NCBI RefSeq assembly: GCF_041053055.1
Contig: NZ_CP163443.1
Span: 4,154,001-4,218,000, forward strand
Source: Streptomyces sp. R41
GTDB taxonomy: Bacteria; Actinomycetota; Actinomycetes; Streptomycetales; Streptomycetaceae
DNA length: 64,000 nt
Reading direction: 5' to 3'
The notes beneath the pieces were generated by a model. The model saw only the letters and a list, made by a program, of their open reading frames with translations. It ran no database searches and was not told where the DNA came from. Of this stretch, positions 34,067 to 43,585 are shown piece after piece. Within the stretch, counting starts at the first letter, position 1, and every line of letters begins with the position of its first letter. A program made the translations under genes and the position numbers.

Positions 34067-35505
34067 TCGAACTCCGGCTCGCGGCGCTCGGTGACCTCCG
34101 GGTTCCGCGCCTTCAGGACCGCCCAGCCGACGGCCAGGACGGCGGCCCAGCCGGCCATCACGTACAGGCAGATGCGCGAGTCGGCGTCGTACGCGATCAG
34201 ACCGGTGACGAAGAGCAGGAACACGACCGCGATCCAGCTGCACTTCGCGCCGCCCGGGGCCGGGAAGGAGGACGCGGGCAGGCGCCCGGCGTCGACCGCG
34301 CGGCGGTACAGGATGTGGCTGATCAGGATCATCAGCCAGGTCCAGATGCCGGCCGCGGTGGCCACCGAGGTGACGTAGCCGAAGGCCTTCTCCGGGACGA
34401 TGTAGTTCAGGACCACGCCGATGCCCATGAAGAGCACCGAGACGGTGATGCCGATCGCGGGGGTCTTGGTCGAGGAGAGCTTGTTGAAGACCCTCGGCGC
34501 CTCGCCGTTGTCGGCCAGGGTGCGCAGCATGCGGCCGGTGGAGTACATGCCGGAGTTGCAGGAGGACAGGGCCGCGGTCAGCACCACGAAGTTGACGATG
34601 CCCGCGCCCGCCGGGATGCCGATCATCGCGAAGGCCTTCACGAACGGGCTGACGCCCGGTGCGAACTCCGTCCACTTCACGACGCAGAGGATGACCGTGA
34701 GGGCACCGACGTAGAAGAGGGCGATGCGCCAGGGCAGGGTGTTGATCGCCTTGGGGAGGGTCTTCTCCGGGTTCTCGGACTCGCCCGCCGTGACACCGAC
34801 CAGCTCGACGGCGAGGTAGGCGAACATGACGCCCTGCAGGGTCATCAGGGAGGAGCCGATGCCCTTGGGGAAGAAGCCGTCGAACTGCCAGAGGTTGGAG
34901 ACGGTGGCGGTGTCACCGGCGGCACTGAAGCCGAAGGTGAGGACACCGAGGCCGATCACGATCATGCCGATCAGCGCGGTGACCTTGACCATCGAGAACC
35001 AGAACTCGATCTCGCCGAAGAGCTTCACCGAGATCAGGTTGGCCACGAACAGGACAACCAGGAAGACCAGTGCCGTCACCCATTGCGGGACCTGCGGGAA
35101 CCAGTAGTGGACGTAGATCGCGGCGGCCGTGAGCTCGGCCATGCCGGTGACGACCCACATCAGCCAGTACGTCCAGCCGGTGAAGTAGCCGAAGAACGGG
35201 CCGAGGAACTCGCGGGAGTACTCCGCGAAGGACCCCGAGACCGGGCGGTAGAGGAGCAGCTCGCCGAGCGCCCGCATGATGAAGAAGATGATCACGCCCG
35301 CGAGGGCGTACATGAGGATGAGACTGGGTCCGGCCTTGGCGATGTTCGCCCCGGCTCCCAGGAACAGGCCGACACCGATGGCGCCGCCGATCGCGATCAT
35401 CTGGACCTGACGGCTGCCGAGCCCGCGTTCGTACCCCTCTTCGGGGGCGTCGCCGCCCACGGCCTCACTGCCGTCGTACTGCTTGTCGACCTGCGATGAG
35501 GTCAT
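34054..35505 (-). CDS. APC-family amino acid permease
   Basis: A 483-aa transporter with twelve membrane segments. It carries the AAT-type signature QVQMIAIGGAIGVGLFLGAGANIAKAGP and then SFAEYSREFLGPFFGYFTGWTYWLMW and FAYLAVELVGVTAGESENPEK, typical of proline/GABA/aromatic amino acid permeases. Substrate not determinable. The ATG at 35505 is chosen (GGAGAAAGG upstream). It is preceded by a long leader with stable hairpins. Confidence 0.92.
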   Translation of the reverse strand: MTSSQVDKQYDGSEAVGGDAPEEGYERGLGSRQVQMIAIGGAIGVGLFLGAGANIAKAGPSLILMYALAGVIIFFIMRALGELLLYRPVSGSFAEYSREFLGPFFGYFTGWTYWLMWVVTGMAELTAAAIYVHYWFPQVPQWVTALVFLVVLFVANLISVKLFGEIEFWFSMVKVTALIGMIVIGLGVLTFGFSAAGDTATVSNLWQFDGFFPKGIGSSLMTLQGVMFAYLAVELVGVTAGESENPEKTLPKAINTLPWRIALFYVGALTVILCVVKWTEFAPGVSPFVKAFAMIGIPAGAGIVNFVVLTAALSSCNSGMYSTGRMLRTLADNGEAPRVFNKLSSTKTPAIGITVSVLFMGIGVVLNYIVPEKAFGYVTSVATAAGIWTWLMILISHILYRRAVDAGRLPASSFPAPGGAKCSWIAVVFLLFVTGLIAYDADSRICLYVMAGWAAVLAVGWAVLKARNPEVTERREPEFEKVG

Positions 35506-35527
35506 GTGTGATGCGCCTTTCTCCATG

Positions 35528-35613
35528 CCGATCCGAGCCAGTCCCTTGGCCTCGGATCGGGTTCCGATCCCCCCGGATGGTGGAGCTTTATGCCTGGCCG
35601 GCGATCCGCCGGC
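35528..35613 (-). promoter_or_regulatory. hairpin-rich leader of the permease gene
   Basis: CCGATCCGAG/CTCGGATCGG (35528-35560) is a 10-bp stem, and GCCGGCG-ATC-CGCCGGC (35597-35613) a 7-bp stem, both upstream of the permease start. They match no riboswitch I know. The rest of 35614-35859 has no gene; CGTGAAGATTTATCACG near 35650 is a further weak palindrome. Confidence 0.35.
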
Positions 35614-35859
35614 TGGTGGCGCACCCGACCGGACATGGGTGGTGTCCTGTCGGGCGGTCGTGAAGATTTATCACGGCCGCAACATTGATCGGCTGTGGCT
35701 GGTGTAAGGCATGCCACAGGGAGAAGTGGACAAACAAACACGCAGGGCCGCATAAGCGGCCAGAGCGGTGACGCGATCGTTATCCGGAATTGAGCGTCCG
35801 TTGAGCGAACACCAGAGGGTGCTTATCCCTACGGATCAGGGCACAAGAATCCCAGTTGA

Positions 35860-36465
35860 TCAGGGCATGAGGGTTTCGACGAGGCTCTCCTGAAGCCCGC
35901 CCAGCCACAGATACGCCATCACCATCGGCTTGCGCGGGTCCTCGTCCGGGAGCCGGTAGAGGAGGTCGGTGTCCTCCTCGTCGACGACATCGAGCCGGGA
36001 GCCGATCGCCAGGCGCAGGTCGTTGAGGGCGCGCAGCCACTGCTCGGACTCCTCGGCGGACAGCTTGAGGACCGCGCCGCCGTCGCCGCCGGGCGTCAGG
36101 GCGTCCAGCGAGCGGATCACCGCGAGGGCGTTCTCGCGCTTGGCCGCGCGCAGATCGTTCTCGGTGAAGCGGCGGAACTCCGCGGAGTACACCCGCTGCT
36201 CCTCGGCCTGCTCCGGCGAGCCGGCCTCGACGTCGGGGCCGCTGTAGGCATCGGGGAAGAGGCGCTGCAGCACGGGGTCGGTGGGCGGCTCGCTGGGCCC
36301 CTCCGCGAACAGCTCGGCCAGTGGGTCGCCGGGGGCGTTCTCCGCGGGGCCGGGACCGATGAGCTCCAGGAGCTGGACGGCGAGGGAGCGGATGATGGAG
36401 ATCTCGACCTCGTCGAGCGCGACGGCCGCGCCGCCGCCGGGGAGCGGTTCGAAGTGTCCTGGCAT
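35860..36465 (-). CDS. DUF2017 protein, AosR-like regulator
   Basis: A 201-aa protein matching DUF2017: ALDEVEISIIRSLAVQLLELIG start, RRFTENDLRAAKRENALAVIRSL in the middle and RLPDEDPRKPMVMAYLWLGGLQESLVETL at the end. The Mycobacterium homologue AosR (Rv1332) is a redox-sensing activator of mec-cysO-cysM. Here the same gene set lies just downstream of it, past the permease, supporting the link. No Cys is present in this copy, so redox sensing would have to differ. Confidence 0.82.
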   Translation of the reverse strand: MPGHFEPLPGGGAAVALDEVEISIIRSLAVQLLELIGPGPAENAPGDPLAELFAEGPSEPPTDPVLQRLFPDAYSGPDVEAGSPEQAEEQRVYSAEFRRFTENDLRAAKRENALAVIRSLDALTPGGDGGAVLKLSAEESEQWLRALNDLRLAIGSRLDVVDEEDTDLLYRLPDEDPRKPMVMAYLWLGGLQESLVETLMP

Positions 36466-36475
36466 GGAGTGAGTT

Positions 36476-36591
36476 CGCTACTTCCGGTCCTGCGCCACGT
36501 GTGCGGGCTGTGCGGGCTGCTTCCGGTTCCTGCTCGCCGTTCTCGGCTTCCGGGGCTCGGGCGCTATCGGGCTACTTTCGGTCCTGCTGAA
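36476..36591. repeat. degenerate copies of the clpS 3' end
   Basis: GCTACTTCCGGTCCTGC (36476), GCTGCTTCCGGTTCCTGC (36518) and GCTACTTTCGGTCCTGC (36570, covering the clpS stop) are near-copies spread over the gap between clpS and the DUF2017 gene. Confidence 0.7.
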
Positions 36592-36889
36592 GGGTGGCCC
36601 ACAGACCGTAGCCGTGCATGGCCTGTACGTCGCGCTCCATCTCCTCGCGCGTGCCGCTGGAGACGACCGCCCGGCCCTTGTGGTGAACGTCCAGCATGAG
36701 CTTGGTGGCCTTGTCCTTGGTGTAGCCGAAGTACGTCTGGAAGACATACGTCACGTAGCTCATGAGGTTGACCGGGTCGTTGTGGACGATGGTGACCCAG
36801 GGGACGTCCGGCTCGGGTACGGCGAAGACCTCCTCCGCCGACTCGGTCTTTTCGATCTCTAGGGGTGCGGGAGCCGTCACATCGCCCAT
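36572..36889 (-). CDS. clpS: ClpS, adaptor of the ClpAP/ClpCP protease
   Basis: A 105-aa N-recognin adaptor. The core [43 protein letters not shown] contains the N-degron pocket residues (HNDPVN, M, H). It delivers N-degron substrates to ClpC. Followed by the DUF2017 gene in the same direction. It is divergent from pncB, sharing a short region (36890-36980). Confidence 0.95.
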   Translation of the reverse strand: MGDVTAPAPLEIEKTESAEEVFAVPEPDVPWVTIVHNDPVNLMSYVTYVFQTYFGYTKDKATKLMLDVHHKGRAVVSSGTREEMERDVQAMHGYGLWATLQQDRK

Positions 36890-36980
36890 GCTGCCACCAG
36901 ACACGGGTACCCGCACAAACGGGTCCCCCAAATCGGACCCACAAATCGTCAGAGTGACGAGATGGGGGTACGATCCCGTC

Positions 36981-38309
36981 ATGAACACAGCGGACCTTGG
37001 GCTGCCGGTGGATGTTCCCTCGACGGCGCTCTTCACGGACCAGTACGAGCTGACGATGTTGCAGGCCGCGCTGGCCGCGGGGACCGCCGAGCGGCGCTCG
37101 GTCTTCGAGGTCTTCACGCGGCGACTGCCCGACGGGCGGCGCTACGGGGTCGTGGCCGGGACCGGCCGCGTTCTCGACGCCGTCGAGAACTTCCGCTTCG
37201 ACGCGGACGTCCTCGGTTTTCTGCGCGAGCAGCGGATCGTGGACGAACCGACCCTGGAGTGGCTCACCTCGTACCGCTTCAGCGGCGACGTATGGGGCTA
37301 TCCCGAGGGCGAGGTGTACTTCCCGGGCTCGCCGATCCTGCGGGTCGAGGGATCCTTCGCGGAGTGCGTGCTCCTGGAGACGGTGATCCTCTCCATCCTC
37401 AACCACGACTCGGCGATCGCGGCCGCCGCCTCCCGGATGTCCTCCGCCGCCGGGGAGCGGCCGCTGATCGAGATGGGCGCACGGCGCACGCACGAACTGG
37501 CCGCGGTCGCCGCCGCGCGGGCCGCGTACGTCGGCGGGTTCACCACCACCTCCGACCTGGCCGCCGGGTTCCGTTACGGGATTCCGACCGTCGGCACCTC
37601 CGCACATGCCTTCACCCTGCTGCACGACCGCGAGCGGGACGCCTTCCAGGCGCAGGTGAACTCGCTCGGCCGCGGCACCACGCTGCTCGTGGACACGTAC
37701 GACGTCGCCGAGGCGGTCCGGATGGCCGTCGAGGTCGCCGGGACCGACCTGGGCGCGGTGCGCATCGACTCCGGCGACCTGCTGCTGGTGGCGCACCGGG
37801 TGCGGCAGCAGCTGGACGAGCTGGGCGCGACCCGTACGAAGATCATCGTGACCTCCGACCTGGACGAGTACGCGATCGCCTCGCTGGCGGCCGCGCCCGT
37901 GGACGCGTACGGCGTCGGCACCCAGCTGGTGACGGGATCCGGCCATCCCACCTGCTCCATGGTCTACAAGCTGGTCGCCCGGGCCGAGTCGGCGGACCTG
38001 AAGGCCCCGCTGCTGCCCGTGGCCAAGAAGTCGACCGGGGGCAAGACGTCCATCGGTGGGCGCAAGTGGGCCGCGCGGCGCCCCGACGAGCACGGGGTCG
38101 CCGAGGCCGAGGTGATCGGCACCGGGCCGGTCCCCGGTGAGCTGGTCGACCACCAGCTCCTGGTCGAGCTGATCAAGGGCGGCCAGGTCGTCGCCCGCGA
38201 GCCCCTCGACGTCGTACGCGACCGGCACGCGGCGGCCCGCGCCAACCTGCCGCTGTCGGCGACGCAGCTCTCGCGCGGGGAGCCGGTGATTCCCACGCAA
38301 TACCTCTGA
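36981..38309 (+). CDS. pncB: nicotinate phosphoribosyltransferase
   Basis: A 442-aa NAD-salvage enzyme: [33 protein letters not shown]-less [25 protein letters not shown] with the reactive-His region, [18 protein letters not shown] and IDSGDL. TACGAT stands 6 nt before the ATG: leaderless. Its product pathway partner, nicotinamidase, is 357 nt downstream. Confidence 0.96.
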   Translation: MNTADLGLPVDVPSTALFTDQYELTMLQAALAAGTAERRSVFEVFTRRLPDGRRYGVVAGTGRVLDAVENFRFDADVLGFLREQRIVDEPTLEWLTSYRFSGDVWGYPEGEVYFPGSPILRVEGSFAECVLLETVILSILNHDSAIAAAASRMSSAAGERPLIEMGARRTHELAAVAAARAAYVGGFTTTSDLAAGFRYGIPTVGTSAHAFTLLHDRERDAFQAQVNSLGRGTTLLVDTYDVAEAVRMAVEVAGTDLGAVRIDSGDLLLVAHRVRQQLDELGATRTKIIVTSDLDEYAIASLAAAPVDAYGVGTQLVTGSGHPTCSMVYKLVARAESADLKAPLLPVAKKSTGGKTSIGGRKWAARRPDEHGVAEAEVIGTGPVPGELVDHQLLVELIKGGQVVAREPLDVVRDRHAAARANLPLSATQLSRGEPVIPTQYL

Positions 38310-38351
38310 GACCCACGCAGTACGTCCGAGATCCACGGAGTACGCCCGCGA
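38292..38351. repeat. three 20-bp copies at the pncB 3' end
   Basis: CCCACGCAATACCTCTGAGA (end of pncB), CCCACGCAGTACGTCCGAGA and TCCACGGAGTACGCCCGCGA follow each other at 20-bp spacing. The rest of 38352-38666 shows no gene; a GC hairpin of the CCGGGGG/CCCCCGG kind is at about 38575-38600. Confidence 0.8.
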
Positions 38352-38666
38352 GGTGGGCGCCGGCCTCGCCGGGGCGGCGCCCCAGTGGCCCCATGAGTGC
38401 CCACTCGTGCGGCCACGCATGAACAACCGGTGAGCGGGAATGCAACGGCAGCGTGCCTGCGCGGCTCGCGGAAGCCAAAAGCCCCCTCCCGCAGCGCACT
38501 TGAAGTCTCTAGGCTCGGTACACCAACTGTGACCGTGGGAACGCTCTTCAGGAGCCCAAGCCGTCTTCCGGCCGGGGGTCCGGGGGGTGTCCCCCGGGAA
38601 GAATGCAGCAACGGCCGGGCCCGCACCCCATCCACCGACCTCCTGCCAAGCCGAAGGACACCGACC

Positions 38667-39251
38667 ATGCGCCGCGCCTTGATCGTCGTAGACGTGCAGA
38701 ACGACTTCTGCGAGGGTGGCAGCCTCGCGGTGGCCGGGGGTGCCGATGTGGCCGCCGCCATCACGGAGCTGATCGGGCAGGCGCCCGCCGGCTACCGCCA
38801 TGTCGTGGCCACCCGCGACCTCCACATCGCCCCCGGCGGCCACTTCGCCGACAACCCCGACTACGTGCACTCCTGGCCCGCGCACTGCGTGGCCGGCACG
38901 GAGGGGGTGGGCTTCCACCCGAACTTCGCCCCGGCCGTCGCCTCCGGCGCGATCGACGCCGTGTTCGACAAGGGCGCCTACGCGGCGGCGTACAGCGGCT
39001 TCGAGGGTGTCGACGAGAACGGGGTCTCGCTCGGCGACTGGCTGCGCGCCCGGGAGATCAACGAGGTGGACGTGGTCGGCATCGCCACGGACCACTGCGT
39101 GCGGGCCACCGCCCTCGACTCGGCCCGCGAGGGCTTCCGCACCCAGGTCCTGCTCGACCTCACGGCCGGAGTGGCCGAGGAGACGACGGAGCGGGCCCTG
39201 GAGGAGCTCCGGGCAGCCGGGGTGGAGCTCACGGGCAAGCCCGTCGTCTAG
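38667..39251 (+). CDS. pncA: nicotinamidase
   Basis: A 194-aa isochorismatase-fold enzyme. Catalytic Asp in VVDVQNDFCEGGSLAV, metal site in DLHIAPGGHFAD (D-x-H and H), and nucleophile Cys in IATDHCVRATALDS. It turns nicotinamide into nicotinate for PncB, the gene before it. CCGAAGGA upstream of the ATG. Confidence 0.96.
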   Translation: MRRALIVVDVQNDFCEGGSLAVAGGADVAAAITELIGQAPAGYRHVVATRDLHIAPGGHFADNPDYVHSWPAHCVAGTEGVGFHPNFAPAVASGAIDAVFDKGAYAAAYSGFEGVDENGVSLGDWLRAREINEVDVVGIATDHCVRATALDSAREGFRTQVLLDLTAGVAEETTERALEELRAAGVELTGKPVV

Positions 39252-39840
39252 CCCCTGCGGGAGCGTCCCACGGAGGGGCGCCCCTGCGGGGAGCGTCCCA
39301 CGGACGGTCCGGCGGATTCGGCACCACCGAGACGTGCCGTCGCCGCTGCCCGGCGTCATGGCTGTCCGGCCATAGCCGCTGCCCGACGTTCCCGCTGCTC
39401 GGCGTCATGGGCCGCTCGGAGTCCCCGCTGCCCGGCGTTCCGGCTGCCCGCCGTCACGGCCGCCCGGCGTACCCGCTGCCCGACGTCATAGCCGCTCGGC
39501 GTCATGGCCCTCGGCGTCGCCGCTGCTTGCCGGCGCCGCTGCCCGCCATCATGGGCCGCCCGGAGTCCCCGCTGCCCGGAGTTCCGGCTGCCCGCCGTCA
39601 TGGCCGCCCGGAGTTCCGGCTGCCCGCCGTCATGGCCGCCCGGCGTCCCCACTGCCCGCCGTCACGGCGGCCCGGCGTCCCCGCTGCTCGGGGCATGGCC
39701 GCCCGGCCGCAGCCGCTGCCCGCCGTCACGGCCGCCCGCCGTCCCCGCCGCCCGCCGTCCCCGCTGCCCGCCGTCCCCGCTGCCCGCCGTCCCCGCTGCC
39801 CGCCGTCGCGGCGGGAATCCGCCCGCCCGGCGGATTCAGA
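39252..39840. repeat. GC-rich repeat field after pncA, ending in 16-bp tandem repeats
   Basis: CCCCTGCGGGAGCGTCCCACGGA occurs twice at 39254-39305. From about 39340 to 39810, CCGCTGCCCGCCGTC- and CATGGCCGCCCGG-like units are repeated over and over with drift. At the right end the unit GTCCCCGCTGCCCGCC recurs at 39741, 39757, 39773, 39789 and 39805, a 16-bp period. The period is not a multiple of three, so the open frames here are not coding by design. No gene is called in this stretch. Confidence 0.8.
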
Positions 39841-39866
39841 GTTCCCGCGCTCTCAAGACACCCGTC

Positions 39867-40208
39867 TCACGCCTGCGCCGCGGGGCGTCTCAGCAGGGCT
39901 CTGATCGGGTGCCAGAGCTCCTGGGCCAGTTCCGGGCCCGCGACACCGATGTCAGGGGCCGTACGCCATATGAGGCCGTCGGGGTGGTGCAGGACCGCGG
40001 TGATCTCGTCCGGGGTGGGGGGCGCCGCGTTGCCGCGGAGGTAGACCGCACGCATGCCCAAGTTACGCAGCCGTGTCAGGGCTCGGGCGCGGTTCTGGGC
40101 GAGGACCAGGAAGCGCACGCAGCCGCCGCCCGAGCCCGACGGGCTGGGCAGGTTCAACGCCACCACCACGCTGCCGTTCGGCAGCTTGCAGAAACCTCCT
40201 GCGGCCAT
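39867..40208 (-). CDS. conserved hypothetical protein (113 aa)
   Basis: A 113-aa protein with two Cys (FCKLPNG, GGGCVRF) and a beta-rich N-half (SVVVALNLPS, VRFLVLAQNRARAL), then LRNLGMRAVYLRGN and PTPDEITAVLHHPDGLIWR. I do not know the family. It lies in front of the M6 protease gene only in genome order; transcription of both is leftward. Confidence 0.6.
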   Translation of the reverse strand: MAAGGFCKLPNGSVVVALNLPSPSGSGGGCVRFLVLAQNRARALTRLRNLGMRAVYLRGNAAPPTPDEITAVLHHPDGLIWRTAPDIGVAGPELAQELWHPIRALLRRPAAQA

Positions 40209-40330
40209 GCGGTCACACCCCCGTGCGAGTCAGTGTCAATAAGCGAGGCACAGGACGCACCTAAACACGGATCGGCGGCAACCCGCCAGGGGGTCGCCGC
40301 CGATCGCCTTCTGACCTGCGGAAATGCCGA

Positions 40331-42685
40331 CTACTTCACCGCGGGGCCGACCTGGAGCGAGATCGTGGAGCCGTCCTTGGCCTCCTTGACGATCTTGATC
40401 TTGGTGTTGGTGTCAGTGATCTTGACGCCGCCGGTCGGGTTCCTGTTGTCGTAGTAGTCGCTGGTGTGGTCGTTGAAGACCGACACCCCCTTCGACGACG
40501 GGATCTTCGTCGCGACGTCCGCGCTGTGCAGCGTGATGCCGTCCGTGCGGTACAGGCTGAACGTCGAGTCGTAGGCCTGGATGCGGTTGCGCATCAGCGT
40601 GCCGTTGGACCACCACAGGGCCTTCGGGTGCGCGTCGACCGGAAGCGCGAGGCCGACACCCGGGTGCTGGCTGGTGTTGTTGTCCGCCTGCGAGGTGTCC
40701 CACTTCCAGATCAACAGGCCGTTCTGGTACGGGTAGTGCTCCACCCAGTCCGGACGGGTCGTCGAGAAGCCGAAGTTGTACGGGCCGACCTTGAGGGTCT
40801 TGTCGTACGAGACGTACTGGCGGTTCTCGGCGAGGTAGTACTGCGCGTAGTCCTTGGTGAAGGACGCGCCGATGCGGGAGAAGCCGGTCGCGGTCCAAGC
40901 GGCGTCAGCGGCCTCCGCGTTGTCGGAGAACACCGTCGCACCGTCGGCGGTCAGCGCGATCTCGTCGGCCGCGAAGCCCTTCTGGGCCACGCCACCGTCG
41001 GTCTGGTAGCGGAAGCGGACGTCGATCTTCTTGCCCGCGTAGGCGCCCAGGGAGTACGACAGCTTCTTGTAGCCGTCGACCGTGCCGGTCAGGGCCGGCT
41101 TGTCGCTGGCGTCGTGCGGGATGGGCTGACCGTCCACCGTGCCGTCGAGAGCGGTCCAGTTGGCGCCGCCGTCGGTCGAGACCTCGGTGTAGAGGAAGTC
41201 GTAGTTGGCCTCGATGTCGTAGTAGCCGTCCAGGGTCAGCGTGGCCGAGGACTTACCGGTGAGGTCGACCGAACGGGTCAGCGTGTTCTTGAGGTTGTCA
41301 CCACTGCCGCTCCACCACTGGGTCGAGCCCTGCGCCGGGGTGACGACCGTGGTCGTGACCTCCTTGTCGGGGAGCGTGACGACGAGCGCCTGCTTGTTCC
41401 AGGTGTTGTACTCGGCGACGCCCAGCTTGTGCGTGGACTGCTTGCCGGCCTTGGCCGTGTCGTAGTTGAGCCAGCCGAGCTGCAGCTTGTCCCAGGCGTT
41501 GAAGTCGCCCGGCAGGTCGCCGATGGACTGCTTGCCCGTGCCGAGCCAGGAACCGGACGACATCAGCGTCCAGAAGCCGGTGGAGTTGTCTCCGCCCGCG
41601 GTGTCGTAGTGGTCCGGCAGACCGAGGTCGTGGCCGTACTCGTGGGCGAAGACGCCGAGTCCGCCGTTCTCCGGCTGGATGGTGTAGTCGCCGACCCAGA
41701 TGCCGGTGTCGCCGATCTGCGCGCCGCCGAGCTTGTTGTCGGCCGGACCCGTGGCGCCCGCGTCGGTGCCGAACGCGTACCAGCGGTGGGCCCAGATCGC
41801 GTCGGTGCCCTGGACGCCGCCGCCCGCGGACTCGTCCTCACCGGCGTGCACGATCTGGAAGTGGTCGATGTAGCCGTCGGGCTCGTTGAAGTCGCCGTCG
41901 CCGTCGAAGTCGTAGCGGTCCCACTGGTCGAAGTTCGCCAGGTCCGCCTTGATGGCCGCGTCGGTCTTGCCGGCCGCCTTCTGCTGGGCGACCCACGCGG
42001 TGACGCCGTCGCTGACGACGTTCCACACGCTCGGGCAGTTGGTGGAGCCGCAGGCGTTGTTGCCGTAACGGGCCTCGTTGTAGGGGACCTTGACCCAGTC
42101 CGCGACCTCGCCGTCGACCGAGTAGCGGCCCGAGGACTGCTTCTCGTAGAACTTCTTCATCGACTCGACGTTCTTGCCGGTGCCGAAGTAGAGGTCCTGG
42201 AAGTGCTTCTGGTTGTAGTCCGCCTGCCAGGCCGTGCTGTTGTCCTTGGCGCGGTCCGGCTGGGATATCTGGTTGTGCAGCGGGCCGGCGGTGCCGCCGG
42301 CCGTACTGTCGACCTTGTCGCCGAACTCGACCAGGATCGTGAAGATCTTGTCGGTCTTCTCGCGGCCGAGCTCGACGTACTTGCTGTCGCCCTTCTTGCT
42401 CTTCAGCTGAACGACCTGCGAGCCGTTGCGGTCCTGGACCTTGGCATCGCCGGATATGACCTGGTTCAGGGCCTCTTGGCGCTGCGCGTTCCGGGTCTTG
42501 CTGAGCGGCCCGTCGAGGTCGTGGTCGACCGTGTTCTTGACCGGCTGCGGGTCGTGGCGGTCGACGGCCGGTGGCTTGGCGGCCGAGTCGGCCTCCGCCA
42601 CGGCGAACGTGGAGAACGTGGCGGTTGCCGCCGCGAGGGCGACGCCCACCGCTGCCGCTCTGAACGTCCATGGTCTGCTGGTCAC
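40331..42685 (-). CDS. secreted immune inhibitor A-type metalloprotease (M6)
   Basis: A 784-aa exported protease. GTG at 42685 has GGAGG 6 nt upstream. A signal peptide (FRAAAVGVALAAATATFSTFAVAEA) and a propeptide-like region are followed by the M6 domain with zinc site H348-E-Y-G-H352 in FAHEYGHDLGLPDHYDT. The C-half is beta-rich with repeated DGYYDIEANYDFLYTEVSTDGG-like blocks, fitting the family's carbohydrate/MAM-like modules. Extracellular protein degradation is the probable role. Confidence 0.93.
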   Translation of the reverse strand: MTSRPWTFRAAAVGVALAAATATFSTFAVAEADSAAKPPAVDRHDPQPVKNTVDHDLDGPLSKTRNAQRQEALNQVISGDAKVQDRNGSQVVQLKSKKGDSKYVELGREKTDKIFTILVEFGDKVDSTAGGTAGPLHNQISQPDRAKDNSTAWQADYNQKHFQDLYFGTGKNVESMKKFYEKQSSGRYSVDGEVADWVKVPYNEARYGNNACGSTNCPSVWNVVSDGVTAWVAQQKAAGKTDAAIKADLANFDQWDRYDFDGDGDFNEPDGYIDHFQIVHAGEDESAGGGVQGTDAIWAHRWYAFGTDAGATGPADNKLGGAQIGDTGIWVGDYTIQPENGGLGVFAHEYGHDLGLPDHYDTAGGDNSTGFWTLMSSGSWLGTGKQSIGDLPGDFNAWDKLQLGWLNYDTAKAGKQSTHKLGVAEYNTWNKQALVVTLPDKEVTTTVVTPAQGSTQWWSGSGDNLKNTLTRSVDLTGKSSATLTLDGYYDIEANYDFLYTEVSTDGGANWTALDGTVDGQPIPHDASDKPALTGTVDGYKKLSYSLGAYAGKKIDVRFRYQTDGGVAQKGFAADEIALTADGATVFSDNAEAADAAWTATGFSRIGASFTKDYAQYYLAENRQYVSYDKTLKVGPYNFGFSTTRPDWVEHYPYQNGLLIWKWDTSQADNNTSQHPGVGLALPVDAHPKALWWSNGTLMRNRIQAYDSTFSLYRTDGITLHSADVATKIPSSKGVSVFNDHTSDYYDNRNPTGGVKITDTNTKIKIVKEAKDGSTISLQVGPAVK

Positions 42686-43126
42686 TTGATGTCCTCCCCC
42701 GCGTCCGCTCACGCGGATGGGGGATCCCGGTCATGGAGGTCCGCGCGCGTATACGCGATTCAAGTGACGACATTTGACCGGAGTTACCAAAGAAAAGACA
42801 GATCTTGACTTGAACCTGGCAAGTGCGTTATGCGGAGCGGAGGTTCGCTATCCGAACACTCCGGCCGACCCCCAACGGGCGCGCTCATATGTCCACTTGA
42901 TGGACGTAATGACTCCGTGCGCCCCCTGTGCACCGGCACCGTGGGTAAGGTCACGCTTACCAGTCGTTCCACTCGGGCATGCAGGCGAATAGAGTCGATT
43001 GGCGGAGCGTCGGAAGTCGGCGGAAAGCCAAGCCGACACCGTTGCCTCACCCCCGATTCTTATCCGCACCCTCCCCCATCGCGAGAGGCACCGGGGGGAG
43101 AACCCCCACCCGAGGACACGATTGCC
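42686..43126. other. divergent promoter region without a gene
   Basis: This 441-bp stretch separates the M6 protease from the plus-strand small membrane gene. It is AT-richer near 42770-42830 (likely protease promoter) and contains the inverted repeat GGTAAG-GTCACG-CTTACC (42944-42961). I see no supportable coding sequence. Confidence 0.5.
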
Positions 43127-43426
43127 ATGCCTCGTCCGACCGCCGCACAGCTCGCCTACGGTTCCTGCACCGTGATCTTCTCCACCCTCGCCATGCTGCT
43201 GCTGTCTCAGACGAGTTCGGGCCTGGGGATCGCGCTGATCACTCTCTCGGCGCTCGCCCTCGGGCTGCTCGTCGCCATGACGGTCCCGCTGCCGAAGCCC
43301 ACGCCGTCCGCCGCGGCTCGGACGCCGGCTCCCGTTCCGGTCGAGCGGGTGCCCGTGCGGCGCGAGACCGCGTCCGTGTCCGCCTCCTCGGCGCCCGAGC
43401 CCGTAAGCGAGCCGGCCGGCCCGTGA
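43127..43426 (+). CDS. small two-helix membrane protein
   Basis: A 99-aa protein with two membrane segments (LAYGSCTVIFSTLAMLLLSQ and LGIALITLSALALGLLVAMTV) and a Pro/Ala-rich cytosolic or outer tail. Similar small proteins are widespread in Streptomyces; function unknown. The bases after its stop repeat its end. Confidence 0.65.
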   Translation: MPRPTAAQLAYGSCTVIFSTLAMLLLSQTSSGLGIALITLSALALGLLVAMTVPLPKPTPSAAARTPAPVPVERVPVRRETASVSASSAPEPVSEPAGP

Positions 43427-43506
43427 CGCCAGGTACGCCTCGTACGTGAACCGGCGGGTCCGTGGATCCCTGGTACGCCTCGCACGTGAACGGGCGGGCC
43501 CGTGAA
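43412..43506. repeat. repeat copying the end of the small membrane gene
   Basis: GGTACGCCTCGTACGTGAAC plus CGGCGGGTCCGTG (43434) recurs as GGTACGCCTCGCACGTGAAC plus GGGCGGGCCCGTG (43474). The second half also resembles the gene's last codons CCGGCCGGCCCGTGA. Confidence 0.75.
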
Positions 43507-43585
43507 CCACGGACCCGCCGGTTTTCGGAGCGTTGCCGCCGCCCTGCTGGGGTCTGCCCCTTCCGAACGAGGCCGACCGTGTACG

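Noticed and set aside
35571..35760. A known riboswitch (for example glycine or c-di-AMP) before the APC permease
   Set aside because: The stems do not contain the conserved cores of these classes as I know them.
39356..39904. Repeat-rich open frames, collagen- or antifreeze-like on either strand
   Set aside because: The 16-bp period breaks any reading frame, and no start with a ribosome site or promoter stands out.
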